A stretch of 64,000 bases of DNA from Prevotella herbatica (GTDB lineage: Bacteria; Bacteroidota; Bacteroidia; Bacteroidales; Bacteroidaceae): NCBI RefSeq assembly GCF_017347605.1, contig NZ_AP024484.1:496001-560000 (forward strand). Direction: 5' to 3'. This document shows, piece by piece, positions 1 to 10,295 of the stretch; the first letter of the stretch is position 1, and each line of letters begins with the position of its first letter. A model generated the notes under the pieces. The model made no database searches, was not told where the DNA came from, and saw nothing but the letters and a program-made list of their open reading frames with translations. The position numbers and the translations under genes were made by a program.

Positions 1-1755
1 TCTTGTGTTCTATATTTTGAACCATTAAGCAAGAATGTTAAACTATTCAATATGATAGAACCTGGTACACCGCCATATGAGCAGACTTATGGCATTCAGC
101 TGAAATCAACAAATAAGAAGCAGTCAAATAAGACATTAATTGACAATCAAGCTAAGGCTGCAGATGATTATCTTAAATTACCATCAAAGAACTCTGATTG
201 GACATTTGATCCATCACGCTACAAGGATTTAGATTTTTGTAAATCGCAGCCTGCAACATTGAGAATACACGTCGCCCATTTGCCAAACGTACTGAGAAAA
301 GACTTCGGTGTTATGAGTGCAAAATTCGAGAATCAGTTCAATAGAAAAGAAAATATAATACCATGCGAACTTAATAAAGATAATTGTGTAGAATTTCAGA
401 TACCTCTTAATGCCCCTCAGTTTGTATCCATTATGCCTATTATGGAAAATGTATATGTGCAAGGAGGAGATACACTTGACTTATACACTACAGCAGAATG
501 TAACTCGTATCGACGAGTGCGCTATAAATCTTTCTGTGGCAATAGTGAGTCGGCAATGATTAATACATTGATTCCTGTATTGATGAAAAAATTGATTAAT
601 AAGGAATATGATTATCATTTTATCGAAGGCGCTCTCAAACAGGGAAATGAAGGTGTAAAAAAGGCGCTTAAAGAATTATCTGATAAGACTATTGAACTGA
701 TTGAAAGTGATAAGATGCATCAAATAATACGTGACACACCACTTTCTATATATGGCAAGGACCTTCTTATGACATGCACCTTGTGCCAATATCTCACAAC
801 GATGGAAGATATGATGATGTACTATAATGGAAATAGATACATCAAAATTACAAAAGCAGACGGTTCAATAGAGCAGAAACTGGATAGCACATTTATTCCA
901 CTCGACTATGAATCTATTTATCGTCCACTCTTAAAATATAAGTCTTTGCTCTATGATAACCCATTGGTAATCAGCGAGAGTCAACAATGGACATTTCTAA
1001 ACAGAACATTGTATGGACCTCTCTTCCTTAAAATAGGTATAAGATTCCACCCTGAGCAATATTATCTTTCAAAGGATATAAAGAAACCTTCTGAGGAGTT
1101 TAATATGGAAGGTACTTTTATGAATGACCTCTATATATCTCAGAAAGCAGCAAATAGATATAACTATTTGCTCAATGATTATAAATTGGGTAAATGCGAT
1201 AGTACACGCTTATTAGCTGAAGAAATGCAAACCACTAATGATTTAATGAAAATGCACTATCCTAAAGTTGCCTATTCTGTGATGGATGGTTATAGAAATG
1301 TAGTTAAAACTACAGAAGGAAACAACACAACCAAAGACATAACAGAAACATGGACACCAGCACAAAAAGCTTTATGGGATAAACTGACATCTCAATATCA
1401 TGGAAATTTAATACTAATAGACTTCTGGGGAATACATTGTGGACCATGCCGTCAGGGGATGTTGAATATGCGACAAAATGTAGAGGAAATGAAAAATGAA
1501 AAAATCAAGTTCCTATATGTATGCGACGAAACAGATTCTCCACGCGACAAAGCAGAGAAATGGATGTCTGAGTCTAAGATCAATGGTGAACACATATATG
1601 TAACATCATCAGAATGGACACAGCTACAAGCTATGTTTAGTTTCACAGCCATACCGCGCGCTGCTCTTATTGGTAGGGATGGGAAAATAATACAGTATAC
1701 ATTTGATGTTTATTTAAATATCGGTAATTTGAAAGAATTATTGAATAAGTTCTAA
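1..1755 (+). CDS. TlpA-like thioredoxin-fold protein, 5' end cut by window
   Basis: The reading frame is open from base 1, so the true start lies before the window and the ATG at 52 is probably internal. The last ~130 residues form a TlpA/thioredoxin-like domain with the redox motif WGIHCGPC, followed by the cis-proline region (TAIPRAALIGRDGK). The preceding ~430 residues match no family I recognise; such N-terminal extensions are common in Bacteroidetes thioredoxin-like proteins exported to the periplasm. Its likely role is thiol-disulfide exchange on envelope proteins. The signal peptide would be outside the window, so localisation is inferred. A strong hairpin follows at 1794-1846. Confidence 0.75.
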   Translation, partial: SCVLYFEPLSKNVKLFNMIEPGTPPYEQTYGIQLKSTNKKQSNKTLIDNQAKAADDYLKLPSKNSDWTFDPSRYKDLDFCKSQPATLRIHVAHLPNVLRKDFGVMSAKFENQFNRKENIIPCELNKDNCVEFQIPLNAPQFVSIMPIMENVYVQGGDTLDLYTTAECNSYRRVRYKSFCGNSESAMINTLIPVLMKKLINKEYDYHFIEGALKQGNEGVKKALKELSDKTIELIESDKMHQIIRDTPLSIYGKDLLMTCTLCQYLTTMEDMMMYYNGNRYIKITKADGSIEQKLDSTFIPLDYESIYRPLLKYKSLLYDNPLVISESQQWTFLNRTLYGPLFLKIGIRFHPEQYYLSKDIKKPSEEFNMEGTFMNDLYISQKAANRYNYLLNDYKLGKCDSTRLLAEEMQTTNDLMKMHYPKVAYSVMDGYRNVVKTTEGNNTTKDITETWTPAQKALWDKLTSQYHGNLILIDFWGIHCGPCRQGMLNMRQNVEEMKNEKIKFLYVCDETDSPRDKAEKWMSESKINGEHIYVTSSEWTQLQAMFSFTAIPRAALIGRDGKIIQYTFDVYLNIGNLKELLNKF

Positions 1756-1793
1756 TTTACAATTCATTAGACACGAAATCAATGATTAATTTA

Positions 1794-1846
1794 TATTGCT
1801 GTCCGCTAAAGATTTATGCTTATCGAAAGTTTAGCAGACAGCAATA
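1794..1846. terminator. Long hairpin after the TlpA-like gene
   Basis: A 17-bp inverted repeat with one mismatch (1794-1810 TATTGCTGTCCGCTAAA against 1830-1846) encloses a 19-nt loop. It lies 40 bp after the stop codon at 1755, between convergent genes, so it probably ends transcription from one or both sides. No clean T-run follows. Confidence 0.5.
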
Positions 1847-1860
1847 TTCTACAATATAAA

Positions 1861-1931
1861 GTTTCTATCGCTACGACATAACGTTTCCATTCCTACGTAG
1901 AAACGTTTCCTTTTCATCATAGAAACGGAAA
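1861..1931. repeat. Cluster of GTTTC/GAAAC motifs
   Basis: The motif GTTTC(C/T) or its complement occurs about five times in 70 bp, including the palindrome GAAACGTTTC at 1900-1909. The rest of the 1756-2141 gap shows nothing gene-like. The role is unknown; it may be a dispersed intergenic repeat or a protein-binding cluster. Confidence 0.35.
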
Positions 1932-2141
1932 TGATAATTGACATTAGCCTGTCACTATGCTTTCAAGAAAAAGCAATCTAACATGCTGAATATCAAATGA
2001 TAGACATTTAGACGCTTATTAATTTGCAAAACCTATGTAGAGTTTTAAACATTAATAAGTATGCCCCTAATACATATAGGAATAATTAGTAATTGTATTT
2101 TTATTGATTAGAATACTTGCCAAAATACAAGATACACAATA

Positions 2142-2786
2142 TTAAACTAAAACCTCTTGCATTTCAGAAGTCTTTTCTTCATATACATCCAATGTCACAC
2201 GGCGTCCTCGCAACGCTCGTACAAGCGGATAATGAATAAAATACTTATCTGTGCTAGTATACCAAGCAAACCTTGAAATACGCTTCACATTTCTTGCCAT
2301 ACTATCCACCTTCTTTGCATATTTGGGATTAACAACGGTAAGTAAACGTTCGCCTGTCTGCAACTCCAAAGCCATCACAAGAAACGGCTTTACAATCTTG
2401 TCATCAGCAACTTTTACATTACGTATGGAAATCATTACGTTGATATCCCAACCATACTTTCTGTTCATTGCATCTGCCATACCTCTGAACACGACTCCAT
2501 GTGGAGAAGTATCTTTCGTTCCTGTATAAGTAATGCTATAGTGTATCATTTCGTGCAAAAGCACATTCTGAAACTGGCGTTCCGTCATGTCATAATAATT
2601 ACTTATGCGTATAGCGAAATCATACACTTTAGTACGTCCAAATCTGGTAACATGTTTACAAGACATGCTACCAAGACGAGTTTTTGATTTTGATAAAGCT
2701 AAATCGGGAAGAGGCAGTTTACCGCCAAAATAATCATTATTGAAAACGGTAAACCACTTCTCTATCCATTCTATGCTTACTTGCAT
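2142..2786 (-). CDS. SprT-like zinc metallopeptidase domain protein
   Basis: The 214-residue protein has a SprT-like domain in its first ~120 residues. The zinc motif HEMIH is at residues 78-82 with a third histidine at about 96 (SPHG), as in SprT/Spartan peptidases. The C-terminal ~95 residues are basic and are not a recognised domain. Eukaryotic relatives (Spartan) cut DNA-protein crosslinks, but the role of the bacterial family is not settled and I infer none. The ATG overlaps the end of the thioredoxin-hydrolase gene by 10 bp, so translation of the two is probably coupled. Confidence 0.8.
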   Translation of the reverse strand: MQVSIEWIEKWFTVFNNDYFGGKLPLPDLALSKSKTRLGSMSCKHVTRFGRTKVYDFAIRISNYYDMTERQFQNVLLHEMIHYSITYTGTKDTSPHGVVFRGMADAMNRKYGWDINVMISIRNVKVADDKIVKPFLVMALELQTGERLLTVVNPKYAKKVDSMARNVKRISRFAWYTSTDKYFIHYPLVRALRGRRVTLDVYEEKTSEMQEVLV

Positions 2787-4096
2787 AATTCTTTAATAAG
2801 GAAATTAGAAACCATAGCATCTGCACGATATATATTCTGTGAGAATCCATGATCAAAACCATCAAGAATCTGCAATTCACTATTTTTCCATATCTGATGA
2901 TAACGCTCTCCATAAGTATATGGTACTACCCTATCACCTGTTCCGTGTAGAATCAGAGCTGGTCCATCATACTTTGCAGCTGTTTCATATATAGGTAAAG
3001 AGAAAGCTGTACGGATATAATCGCCACCCAACTTCTTACCAGCAAACATCTCTACACCTTCTGGAGGATCAAGTGGATCAAAAGACTTTCCGAAAACACT
3101 TCCTCTTATCGCATCTTCACGCAATACAGCAGCTGGAGCCATCAACACAACAGCCTTCAGTTTGGCACTGCCAAGCTCTCCTGCAAGCATACTTGCCACT
3201 ACTCCACCCTGTGAGTGTCCTGTAACAGCAATGCTATTTACATAAGGTAAAGCTGCTACATAGTCATAAACCTTCTTAGCATCTTCAATTTCATTCAGAA
3301 CAGTCATCTTTTGGAAATCGCCTTCACTCTCTCCATGTCCGTTAAAGTCAAATCTGATAGAAGCAACGCCATGTTTTTGCAATGAGTCTGCAATAAGTTC
3401 ATTAAGTTGTCCACCCTTGTTACCCATGAATCCATGAAGAATCATTACCATTGGGCAACGCTGACCTGCAGCAAGTACTGGCTTCTGAATTATCGCAGCA
3501 AGCTTTCCCATTGATCCGTTTATAGTCAGCTTCTCTGTTGTTCCAGGAATAACTTTCTTAACGGCAGTAAGCTCTGTAAGAGTCTTCTCAACCTTATCAG
3601 ATAATACAGAACCAAGAATCACGTTTCCATCCTTACCAATGATATACATTGAAGGAATCCAGTTAACTCCATAAGCCTTTGAGACCTCTGTATCGTGCCA
3701 TTTCTTCAATTCACTTACATTGGTATATGTCATACCATATTTTGTCATGAGCTTTGTCCATGCATCCTTGTCGGTATCAAAAGAAACACCTACAAACGCT
3801 ACGCCCTTGTTTTTGAACTCATCATTCATTCTGATTACATTAGGCAGATCCTTTCTGCAATCAGGACACCAACTAGCCCAGAAATCAACAACTACATACT
3901 TACCTTTCAAACTACTTAATTTGAAAGTTTTTCCTTCAGCTGTTTTCAACTTAAAGTCGGGAGCTTTTGTTCCTGGCTTCAACAAAGCTGTTGCATACTT
4001 AGTGTCTGCATCAGGCATGCCAAATTGTGCTTTGACAGATGTTGCGCATAGCACCAAGAGGAAAGCAATGCTTAATTTTTTAAATGTCATTTTCAT
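2777..4096 (-). CDS. Exported thioredoxin (TlpA-like)-alpha/beta hydrolase fusion
   Basis: The 439-residue protein starts with a signal peptide (cleavage probably after SVKA-Q). A TlpA/AhpC-type thioredoxin domain spans ~35-180 with WASWCPDC. An alpha/beta hydrolase spans ~205-439 with the oxyanion HGFMG, the nucleophile elbow GHSQGG, an acid in GTGDRVVP and a histidine in GFDHGF. It thus combines a redox domain and a serine esterase/peptidase-like domain in one exported, probably periplasmic, chain. It overlaps the SprT-like gene downstream by 10 bp. Both catalytic sets look intact. The substrate is unknown. Single-domain versions of each half are common; the fusion is less usual. Confidence 0.85.
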   Translation of the reverse strand: MKMTFKKLSIAFLLVLCATSVKAQFGMPDADTKYATALLKPGTKAPDFKLKTAEGKTFKLSSLKGKYVVVDFWASWCPDCRKDLPNVIRMNDEFKNKGVAFVGVSFDTDKDAWTKLMTKYGMTYTNVSELKKWHDTEVSKAYGVNWIPSMYIIGKDGNVILGSVLSDKVEKTLTELTAVKKVIPGTTEKLTINGSMGKLAAIIQKPVLAAGQRCPMVMILHGFMGNKGGQLNELIADSLQKHGVASIRFDFNGHGESEGDFQKMTVLNEIEDAKKVYDYVAALPYVNSIAVTGHSQGGVVASMLAGELGSAKLKAVVLMAPAAVLREDAIRGSVFGKSFDPLDPPEGVEMFAGKKLGGDYIRTAFSLPIYETAAKYDGPALILHGTGDRVVPYTYGERYHQIWKNSELQILDGFDHGFSQNIYRADAMVSNFLIKELCK

Positions 4097-4258
4097 ATAT
4101 AAATAAATTATTATAGCCTCTGTAATAATAGTTCTACAAAGATACTAATAAAATCTTTAGTATATTAAAAAAGTGCAACACCTTTAGACTTTATTAAAAA
4201 TAAAAGTATACCTTTGTTGATAAAGTAGTGAGATTATAAGCAATATGATATCTTAATA

Positions 4259-4843
4259 ATGAAAATTATAGTAATCACGACTCCCAATTTCATAAAAGAT
4301 GAAGTATCTGTTATTCCTCATCTATTGCAATTGGGTGTAGACATAGTACACATTCGCAAACCTAGTGCAACGCGTGAACAACTTGCGCTACTATTGGATA
4401 GTTTACCTAAATGGTGCTACGACAGATTAGTTGTACACGATTGTCTTGAACTAGCAAATGAATATCATTTACGTGGCATTCATCTCAATAGACGAAACCA
4501 TGCCATACCAGACAATTTCACTGGTAGCTTATCTATGTCTTGCCACAGTCTTGAAGAAGTTGAAATAAAGAAGGATATGGCAGACTATGTATTCCTAAGT
4601 CCGATATTCAACAGTATCTCAAAAAGCGGTTACAACTCTGCTTTCAGCAAAGAAGAATTGCACAATGCCATGAAACAAGGAACGATAGATCATAAGGTCA
4701 TTGCATTAGGAGGTGTATCAGCTGTAAATATAGATACTGTGAAAGACTTAGGATTTGGAGGAGCTGCACTACTAGGTGATATCTGGGACAAGACTGAATT
4801 ACCAGATTTCGACGACTATATTAAATCATTGATTGAAAGATAA
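4259..4843 (+). CDS. ThiE/TenI-family thiamine phosphate synthase-like protein
   Basis: The 194-residue TIM-barrel protein resembles ThiE/TenI. It has an early strand VDIVHIRKP, a GIHLNRRN segment matching the GVHLGQ region of ThiE, DYVFLSPIF, and a phosphate-binding KVIALGGVS loop. ThiE joins HMP-pyrophosphate and HET-phosphate to give thiamine phosphate; TenI-like members aromatise the thiazole instead. The chain is slightly shorter than classical ThiE (~210) and no other thiamine gene is beside it, so the exact activity is uncertain. A TACCTTTG -7 element lies at 4209-4216. Confidence 0.7.
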   Translation: MKIIVITTPNFIKDEVSVIPHLLQLGVDIVHIRKPSATREQLALLLDSLPKWCYDRLVVHDCLELANEYHLRGIHLNRRNHAIPDNFTGSLSMSCHSLEEVEIKKDMADYVFLSPIFNSISKSGYNSAFSKEELHNAMKQGTIDHKVIALGGVSAVNIDTVKDLGFGGAALLGDIWDKTELPDFDDYIKSLIER

Positions 4844-5067
4844 AGAAGAAATTCGAAAACAGAAGAACAAAAGACAACTTTATGTAAGGTTATGGATAAA
4901 CGACCTTTGCTGATAAAAAGATATAAGGACTACCATCCAGAATTACTTTACATAAAACAGAATTGAAGTACAAGCAACTGCTCGTTTTGTAAATAAAGAA
5001 AACAAAACAGCAAAAGCCTGCACTCCAATTAAAATATTAATAATATATCACGTATTCTTTTGAAGAT

Positions 5068-5565
5068 CTATTTATTCTTCAATAAACTATCTACCTGTGC
5101 TTTAAGATCCGTCTCATTCAGCGCTACAGCCCTAACAACACCACTAGGATCAATTAGGAATGTAGTAGGTATCCATCTAATACCAAAAGGAGATGCATGC
5201 AAGTTCCATCCTTTCGCATCGCTCACGTTAATCCAAGAGAACTCATACTTGCGCAAAGCATTTTTCCATGCTTCTGCTGTACGGTCTAGTGAATATCCAT
5301 AGACAACGAGTTCTGGATGCTCTTTAGCAATAGCCTTTACTGTTGGTATCTCTCTGCGGCAATCACCACACCAAGAAGCCCAAAAGTCTAGCAATACCCA
5401 ATGACCACGATAATCAGAAAGTTTATATTCAACCCCTAGTGTGTCCTTAGAAATCACTTCAGGAGCAACATCACCTACAACAATACTATCAGTAAACTGC
5501 TTGGTTTGCGCACTCATAGCAAAAGAAAATGCTATTGTCCAAGCAAAAATTATTAATCTTTTCAT
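5068..5565 (-). CDS. Exported TlpA-like thiol-disulfide oxidoreductase
   Basis: The 165-residue protein has a signal peptide (cleavage near FAMSAQ) and one TlpA-type thioredoxin domain with WASWCGDC and the cis-proline segment WIPTTFLIDP. It should act in the periplasm as a reductant or exchanger of disulfides. It lies 15 bp after the SusD-like gene in the same direction and is the last gene of a susC-susD-tlpA operon. It may therefore serve maturation of the transporter or its substrate. Confidence 0.85.
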   Translation of the reverse strand: MKRLIIFAWTIAFSFAMSAQTKQFTDSIVVGDVAPEVISKDTLGVEYKLSDYRGHWVLLDFWASWCGDCRREIPTVKAIAKEHPELVVYGYSLDRTAEAWKNALRKYEFSWINVSDAKGWNLHASPFGIRWIPTTFLIDPSGVVRAVALNETDLKAQVDSLLKNK

Positions 5566-5580
5566 ACGCTATTATGTATT

Positions 5581-7020
5581 TTATCTGTTTTTATTTTCCA
5601 CATCAAACCACAAACGGGTTGTTAATTCATCTGGTCCTTGATGAGCCACAGCAGCCTGATAATTGCTACCATTGAGACTTTGCTCTGTTACAGGATAAAA
5701 GAAACGACGTGGAAGCTGTCCATTATCAAGAACCGAAGAAGGACCTGCCTTAAGTTTAGGATAACCCAAACGACGCCAATCTGTAAATGCATCAGAAGCT
5801 TGTCCATAATAACCAATCCATTTCTGCCATCCTATCAGTTCAGCCCAATGACTAGCATCATAGGCTACAGAAGGCTGTGCAATATATGCATCTACATTTG
5901 TTCCTACACCAAACTGATTGAGAGACGCTGTGATACCTTTATCATAGAAGTCTTTCGCATCAGCATTAATGATACCTCTGGCAGCAGCCTCAGCAAAGAT
6001 AAAGTTAATCTCTGAATAGGTAAAGAACACTGCTGGAGCATTATCTTTAAGGAAATAAGTACCTGGACGAGAAAGTTTATTGAAACCCTGACTATTAGCC
6101 TTATCAGCAGAAAGTCCGTTTGCTGCTCCTTCATAAGTAGTAACACTAGCATCAGAAGGAAGTTGAGCATATACTGATAGACGAGGATCTTTAATCTCTT
6201 TCAGTTTATCGATGAGCGTCTTAGATACGCGCTGATCATCACGTGTGCTGAATGCACTTGCCCAAGGATTCCATTGAGGAGAAGACGTGAACACAAAGTT
6301 TGCATTATCACTATTTGATGATATTAATTCAGAACGATTTGCATAAAGTTGTGCAATAATGCCTGAAGCAAGTTCTTGATCACGATCGGCAATCTCAAGA
6401 GCAATTCGTAGGCGAAGTGACTGTGCAAAGCGTTTCCACAAAGTAATGTCACCTTTATAGATTAGATCACCACTAATAGTGCCGTTTGTAGATTTCAAAC
6501 TTTCAGCCGCTGTTTCTAGTTCACCAAGCAATCCCTTCAACACATCCTCCTGATGATCGTAACTAGGAGTAACACTTTTAGCATATTGCGTATAAGGAAT
6601 ATCACCAAACAGATTAGTAAGCTGTAAATAAGTCCATGATCTCCATATCTTTGCCACAGCACGATAGTTCTCATTTCCTAAATCACTATTTTCTACAGCG
6701 TTAAGGTCTGCAATGATAGTAGCATATCCATCATCCCACACACTCGTAAAAGAACTAGTAGAGACATTATAGCAATCAGGTTCAGTATATTGAATCTTTG
6801 CCCAATGCTGATCCCAAAGCAAAGCAGCATTATAGTTAAGATCATTGCCCATAAACCATTGAGCAGCATGATACTGAGCAGCAGAAAGCAGATAAGATGG
6901 CTGAGGATTCTCAGTTGCATTAGGATTCTTATTGATTTCTGCAAGTTGGTTATCGCAAGAGGTGAAAGCAAAAGCTATCACCGGAAGCAATAAATATCTA
7001 TATATAGTCTTGATCTTCAT
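5581..7020 (-). CDS. SusD/RagB-family outer-membrane lipoprotein
   Basis: The 479-residue protein has a lipoprotein signal with the lipobox cysteine in AFTSC (C22). The fold is mostly helical and SusD-like, with typical segments such as SYLLSAAQYHA, YRAVAKIWRSWTYLQLTNLFGDIPYTQ and a C-terminal RRFFYPVTEQ block; it resembles the SusD-like_2 branch. Such proteins sit on the cell surface, bind substrate and close over the paired TonB-dependent transporter. The SusC partner is 32 bp upstream. The accompanying thioredoxin and the absence of glycosidases suggest a substrate other than a typical glycan, but this is inference. Confidence 0.9.
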   Translation of the reverse strand: MKIKTIYRYLLLPVIAFAFTSCDNQLAEINKNPNATENPQPSYLLSAAQYHAAQWFMGNDLNYNAALLWDQHWAKIQYTEPDCYNVSTSSFTSVWDDGYATIIADLNAVENSDLGNENYRAVAKIWRSWTYLQLTNLFGDIPYTQYAKSVTPSYDHQEDVLKGLLGELETAAESLKSTNGTISGDLIYKGDITLWKRFAQSLRLRIALEIADRDQELASGIIAQLYANRSELISSNSDNANFVFTSSPQWNPWASAFSTRDDQRVSKTLIDKLKEIKDPRLSVYAQLPSDASVTTYEGAANGLSADKANSQGFNKLSRPGTYFLKDNAPAVFFTYSEINFIFAEAAARGIINADAKDFYDKGITASLNQFGVGTNVDAYIAQPSVAYDASHWAELIGWQKWIGYYGQASDAFTDWRRLGYPKLKAGPSSVLDNGQLPRRFFYPVTEQSLNGSNYQAAVAHQGPDELTTRLWFDVENKNR

Positions 7021-7052
7021 ATTCTTATCTTTTAAAATAATTATAAAATATC

Positions 7053-10000
7053 CTAGAATTTAATCTTAAGGTTTAATCCTATCTGACGCGTTGTAGGTAG
7101 TGATAGACTCTCATATCCTTGTGCATTACCTGTACCACGAGCGAGTTCTGGGTCTACATTAGGAACATCCTTATATATATTCCATAGGTTGCGTGCTGTT
7201 AAAGAGAGTGCTAAGTCTTGAAGCTTAAGGCGACGTACGAAAGCTTTCGGGAATGAATAAGAGAGTACTACTTCACGGAGCTTCACATAATCTGCATTCC
7301 AAACATTAGCCTCATCAATACTATAGATACGATGATAATACTCTTCTGCTGATGCAAGTGTAGTATTTTTTTCTCCATTTGCCTTTACGCCATCAAAGAG
7401 GATTCCATCCTGATAAACACGAGTTTTGCTTCCACTGACATTGGTATAGTATAAACCTGCAGAGCTCGTTGTATAATCGGGTGTAGATATTTGAACGTTG
7501 TTACCAGAAGCATCCCTGTAATACCAAAGTCCTCCATGCTCGGCATCACGACCAGGAAGCGTACTAGCGAGTACTCCTGTGTAACGACCCGTACTGTTTG
7601 TGTTAGAATAGATTTGTCCACCAATACTTGCATCTATGAGAACACTTAAACTCCAATTTTTATAAGTGAAAGTATTGTTGATACCACCTTCCCAGTCGGG
7701 CTGAAACTTACCAAGATTGGCAGATGTTGATGATACCTTTGGCAATCCATTGTCGTCTACAACAATCTTTCCAGCAGCATCACGAACATAGGTCGTACCG
7801 AATAGTGTACCATAGTCTCCACCAACAGGTGCGATAACCTGAATACCAGGATTACCAATCTGATAACTTGAGATGAGACCTTCTGGATCTAATTTGATAA
7901 CCTTACTTTTATTTGTTCCGTAGTTAACATCAACATCCCAACGAAATTTTCCTGCGATAACAGGAGTTCCACCAACGAAAAGTTCAAAACCTCTGTTGCG
8001 AATGTGTCCAGCATTTCTAACCTGAGATGTATAACCACTAGCTCCTGTTGTAGCAAGGCGGAGTATCTGGTCACGAGAATCAGTCTGATACAATGCAGCA
8101 TCAAAATGTAGTCTATTGCTAAAGAAAGCTCCTTCGATACCTACTTCATAAGAACTGGTACGTTCTGGCTTCAGATTAGGGTTTAATCCTTGTTTACTTG
8201 ATGTCTGCAAAGGATTTCCACTAAATGCTGCCTCTGAAGTATAGACTGTTGCTAACTGATAAGGATCAGCATCACTACCAACCTGAGACCAACCACCACG
8301 CAGTTTAAGATAGTTCACATTGTTGCTATTAAAGCCTAGGGCTTGATCAAGCACAACACTCGCTGTAACTGATGGATAGAAATAGGAATTATTAGCTGTA
8401 GGAAGTGTTGACGACCAATCATTACGTCCTGTAACGGTTAGGAAAGCCCAACTACGATAGTTGGCAGACGCAGAACCGTAAATACTATACTGACGCAGTT
8501 TGTAGAAGTAATTTGAACTGACAAGTGGGTCACGTGAATTACTGAGCGTGTATAGGTCGGCAACAGCTAAACGAGGAGCCTGCTGATAGTTGTTTTCATA
8601 TTGCTTGTTACGCACATTGAATCCAGCTAAGAAATCAAGTGAAAAATCATCATTCAATTTCTTTGTATAGGTTGCGATAGCCTCACTGTTTTGCTCCTTC
8701 ACCGTATAGGCATCCTCCGAGTAACTGCCAAAAGGAGTTCCATTTGTTCCCCAACGTATCTGAGACTTTCTGCGATCCTGATACCAGTCTGTACTCGTCT
8801 TGAGACGGAGGTCTAGTCCATTCGCAATATGGAATGCTACATGGAGATCACCAATAAGACGATGACGTTCTTGCTGTTGAGTATTATAAGTAGTTGTCCA
8901 ATAAGGATTGCTATAATAACTTGAATTCCAGTTGCGAGAATAATCATCTTTCAAAGAGTTCATATCTACCTGACGACCACTCCAAAGAAACTGAAGCATG
9001 GTCATGTTGTTACGACCAGACTGTCCAGGAATACTTGGAGCTGTATATACAATATAATTAGCTGTGGCTCCTACCGTTATAGACTTAGTTAGTTTATAAT
9101 CTGTGTTGAGGGTTATGTTAGACTTGTGAGTCTCTGAACCAGGTACAATACTCAGTTCTTTCTCGAAGTCATAGCCCACACGGAACAGATAGTTGTCATC
9201 TGATTTTTGTATAGATATGCCATTGTTGGTACTAAAACCAGTTCTGAAGAAATCTTTCACATTGTTAGGATGTGACACCCATGGTGTAGCAATACGATTG
9301 CCTGATGCATCAACAGGACTATCAAACTGTGGAATGAGAAGACCTGTATTCATCTTCGGTCCCCAACTCTCGTCAACACCATCATTCACACCGCCTCCTT
9401 TACCATCAACATAACTGAACTGTCCGTCAGCACCCTGTCCGAAGACATTCTGATAGGTAGGAAGAGTTGCAGCAAAAGACAATTTGCTTGAACTAGTAAA
9501 GGTGACACCCAATCCCTTCTGCGATTTTCCTGTTTTAGTGGTAATGATAATAGCACCATGAGCTGCACGAGAACCATAAAGAGCCGATGCATTAGGACCT
9601 TTAAGTACGGTTAAATTATCAATATCCTCAGGATTAAGATCGGCTATAGCATTTTTAAAGTCACGACCCACATTCTGAGAATTAAGCTGAGAATTATCTA
9701 CTGGGATTCCATCAACAACGAATAGAGGTTGATTCTCTCCTGCTATTGAAGTCTCACCACGTATTACAATACGGCTAGATCCAAGGTCACCTTGAGAGCC
9801 TGTGATACGAAGACCAGCTACCTTTCCACTAAGATTGTTAAGGAAATTATTATCCTGTGCTCTAGTAAGGTCGGCTGCAGAAATATTCTGTGCACTGTAA
9901 CCAATAGCTTTCTTGGCTTTTGATATACCAAGAGCAGTTACAACAACCTCATCAAGACCACGGAAGTCTTCTGTTAGATGAATATCAAGATTACTATTGG

Positions 10001-10295
10001 TAACCTTGGAAACATTAATTTCTTCTTTTTTATAGCCTAGATAACTTATAACAAGCGTTGAAGGGAAGTTCTTTACATTGATAGAGAACTTACCATCTAT
10101 ATCACTTACAGCGACAGCTTTGCCGTCAGAAGTTGTTCTAAGACTAATAGATGCTCCAATAATCGGCTCACCTGTATTCTTATCCGTTACCGTGCCATGT
10201 AGTGTCTGAGCTATAGCATGACTAGCTAACACAAAGAGTATAAGTAGGGTTAGAGCGTATCTTCGTGATACACATAAATTTATATTTATCTTCAT
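7053..10295 (-). CDS. SusC/RagA TonB-linked outer-membrane transporter
   Basis: The 1080-residue protein has a signal peptide (cleavage near HAIAQ), a CarboxypepD_reg-like domain (LHGTVTDKNTGEPIIGASI), and a TonB-contact region (GLDEVVVTALGIS). A plug (DNNFLNNLSGKVAGL, PLFVVDGIPVDNS, NVTVLKGPNASALYG-like segment) and a large barrel ending LPTTRQIGLNLKIKF follow. It imports substrate across the outer membrane with its SusD partner, driven by TonB. Start of a three-gene operon. A promoter-like pair at 10678-10708 would give a leader of about 375 nt. Confidence 0.93.
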   Translation of the reverse strand: MKININLCVSRRYALTLLILFVLASHAIAQTLHGTVTDKNTGEPIIGASISLRTTSDGKAVAVSDIDGKFSINVKNFPSTLVISYLGYKKEEINVSKVTNSNLDIHLTEDFRGLDEVVVTALGISKAKKAIGYSAQNISAADLTRAQDNNFLNNLSGKVAGLRITGSQGDLGSSRIVIRGETSIAGENQPLFVVDGIPVDNSQLNSQNVGRDFKNAIADLNPEDIDNLTVLKGPNASALYGSRAAHGAIIITTKTGKSQKGLGVTFTSSSKLSFAATLPTYQNVFGQGADGQFSYVDGKGGGVNDGVDESWGPKMNTGLLIPQFDSPVDASGNRIATPWVSHPNNVKDFFRTGFSTNNGISIQKSDDNYLFRVGYDFEKELSIVPGSETHKSNITLNTDYKLTKSITVGATANYIVYTAPSIPGQSGRNNMTMLQFLWSGRQVDMNSLKDDYSRNWNSSYYSNPYWTTTYNTQQQERHRLIGDLHVAFHIANGLDLRLKTSTDWYQDRRKSQIRWGTNGTPFGSYSEDAYTVKEQNSEAIATYTKKLNDDFSLDFLAGFNVRNKQYENNYQQAPRLAVADLYTLSNSRDPLVSSNYFYKLRQYSIYGSASANYRSWAFLTVTGRNDWSSTLPTANNSYFYPSVTASVVLDQALGFNSNNVNYLKLRGGWSQVGSDADPYQLATVYTSEAAFSGNPLQTSSKQGLNPNLKPERTSSYEVGIEGAFFSNRLHFDAALYQTDSRDQILRLATTGASGYTSQVRNAGHIRNRGFELFVGGTPVIAGKFRWDVDVNYGTNKSKVIKLDPEGLISSYQIGNPGIQVIAPVGGDYGTLFGTTYVRDAAGKIVVDDNGLPKVSSTSANLGKFQPDWEGGINNTFTYKNWSLSVLIDASIGGQIYSNTNSTGRYTGVLASTLPGRDAEHGGLWYYRDASGNNVQISTPDYTTSSAGLYYTNVSGSKTRVYQDGILFDGVKANGEKNTTLASAEEYYHRIYSIDEANVWNADYVKLREVVLSYSFPKAFVRRLKLQDLALSLTARNLWNIYKDVPNVDPELARGTGNAQGYESLSLPTTRQIGLNLKIKF

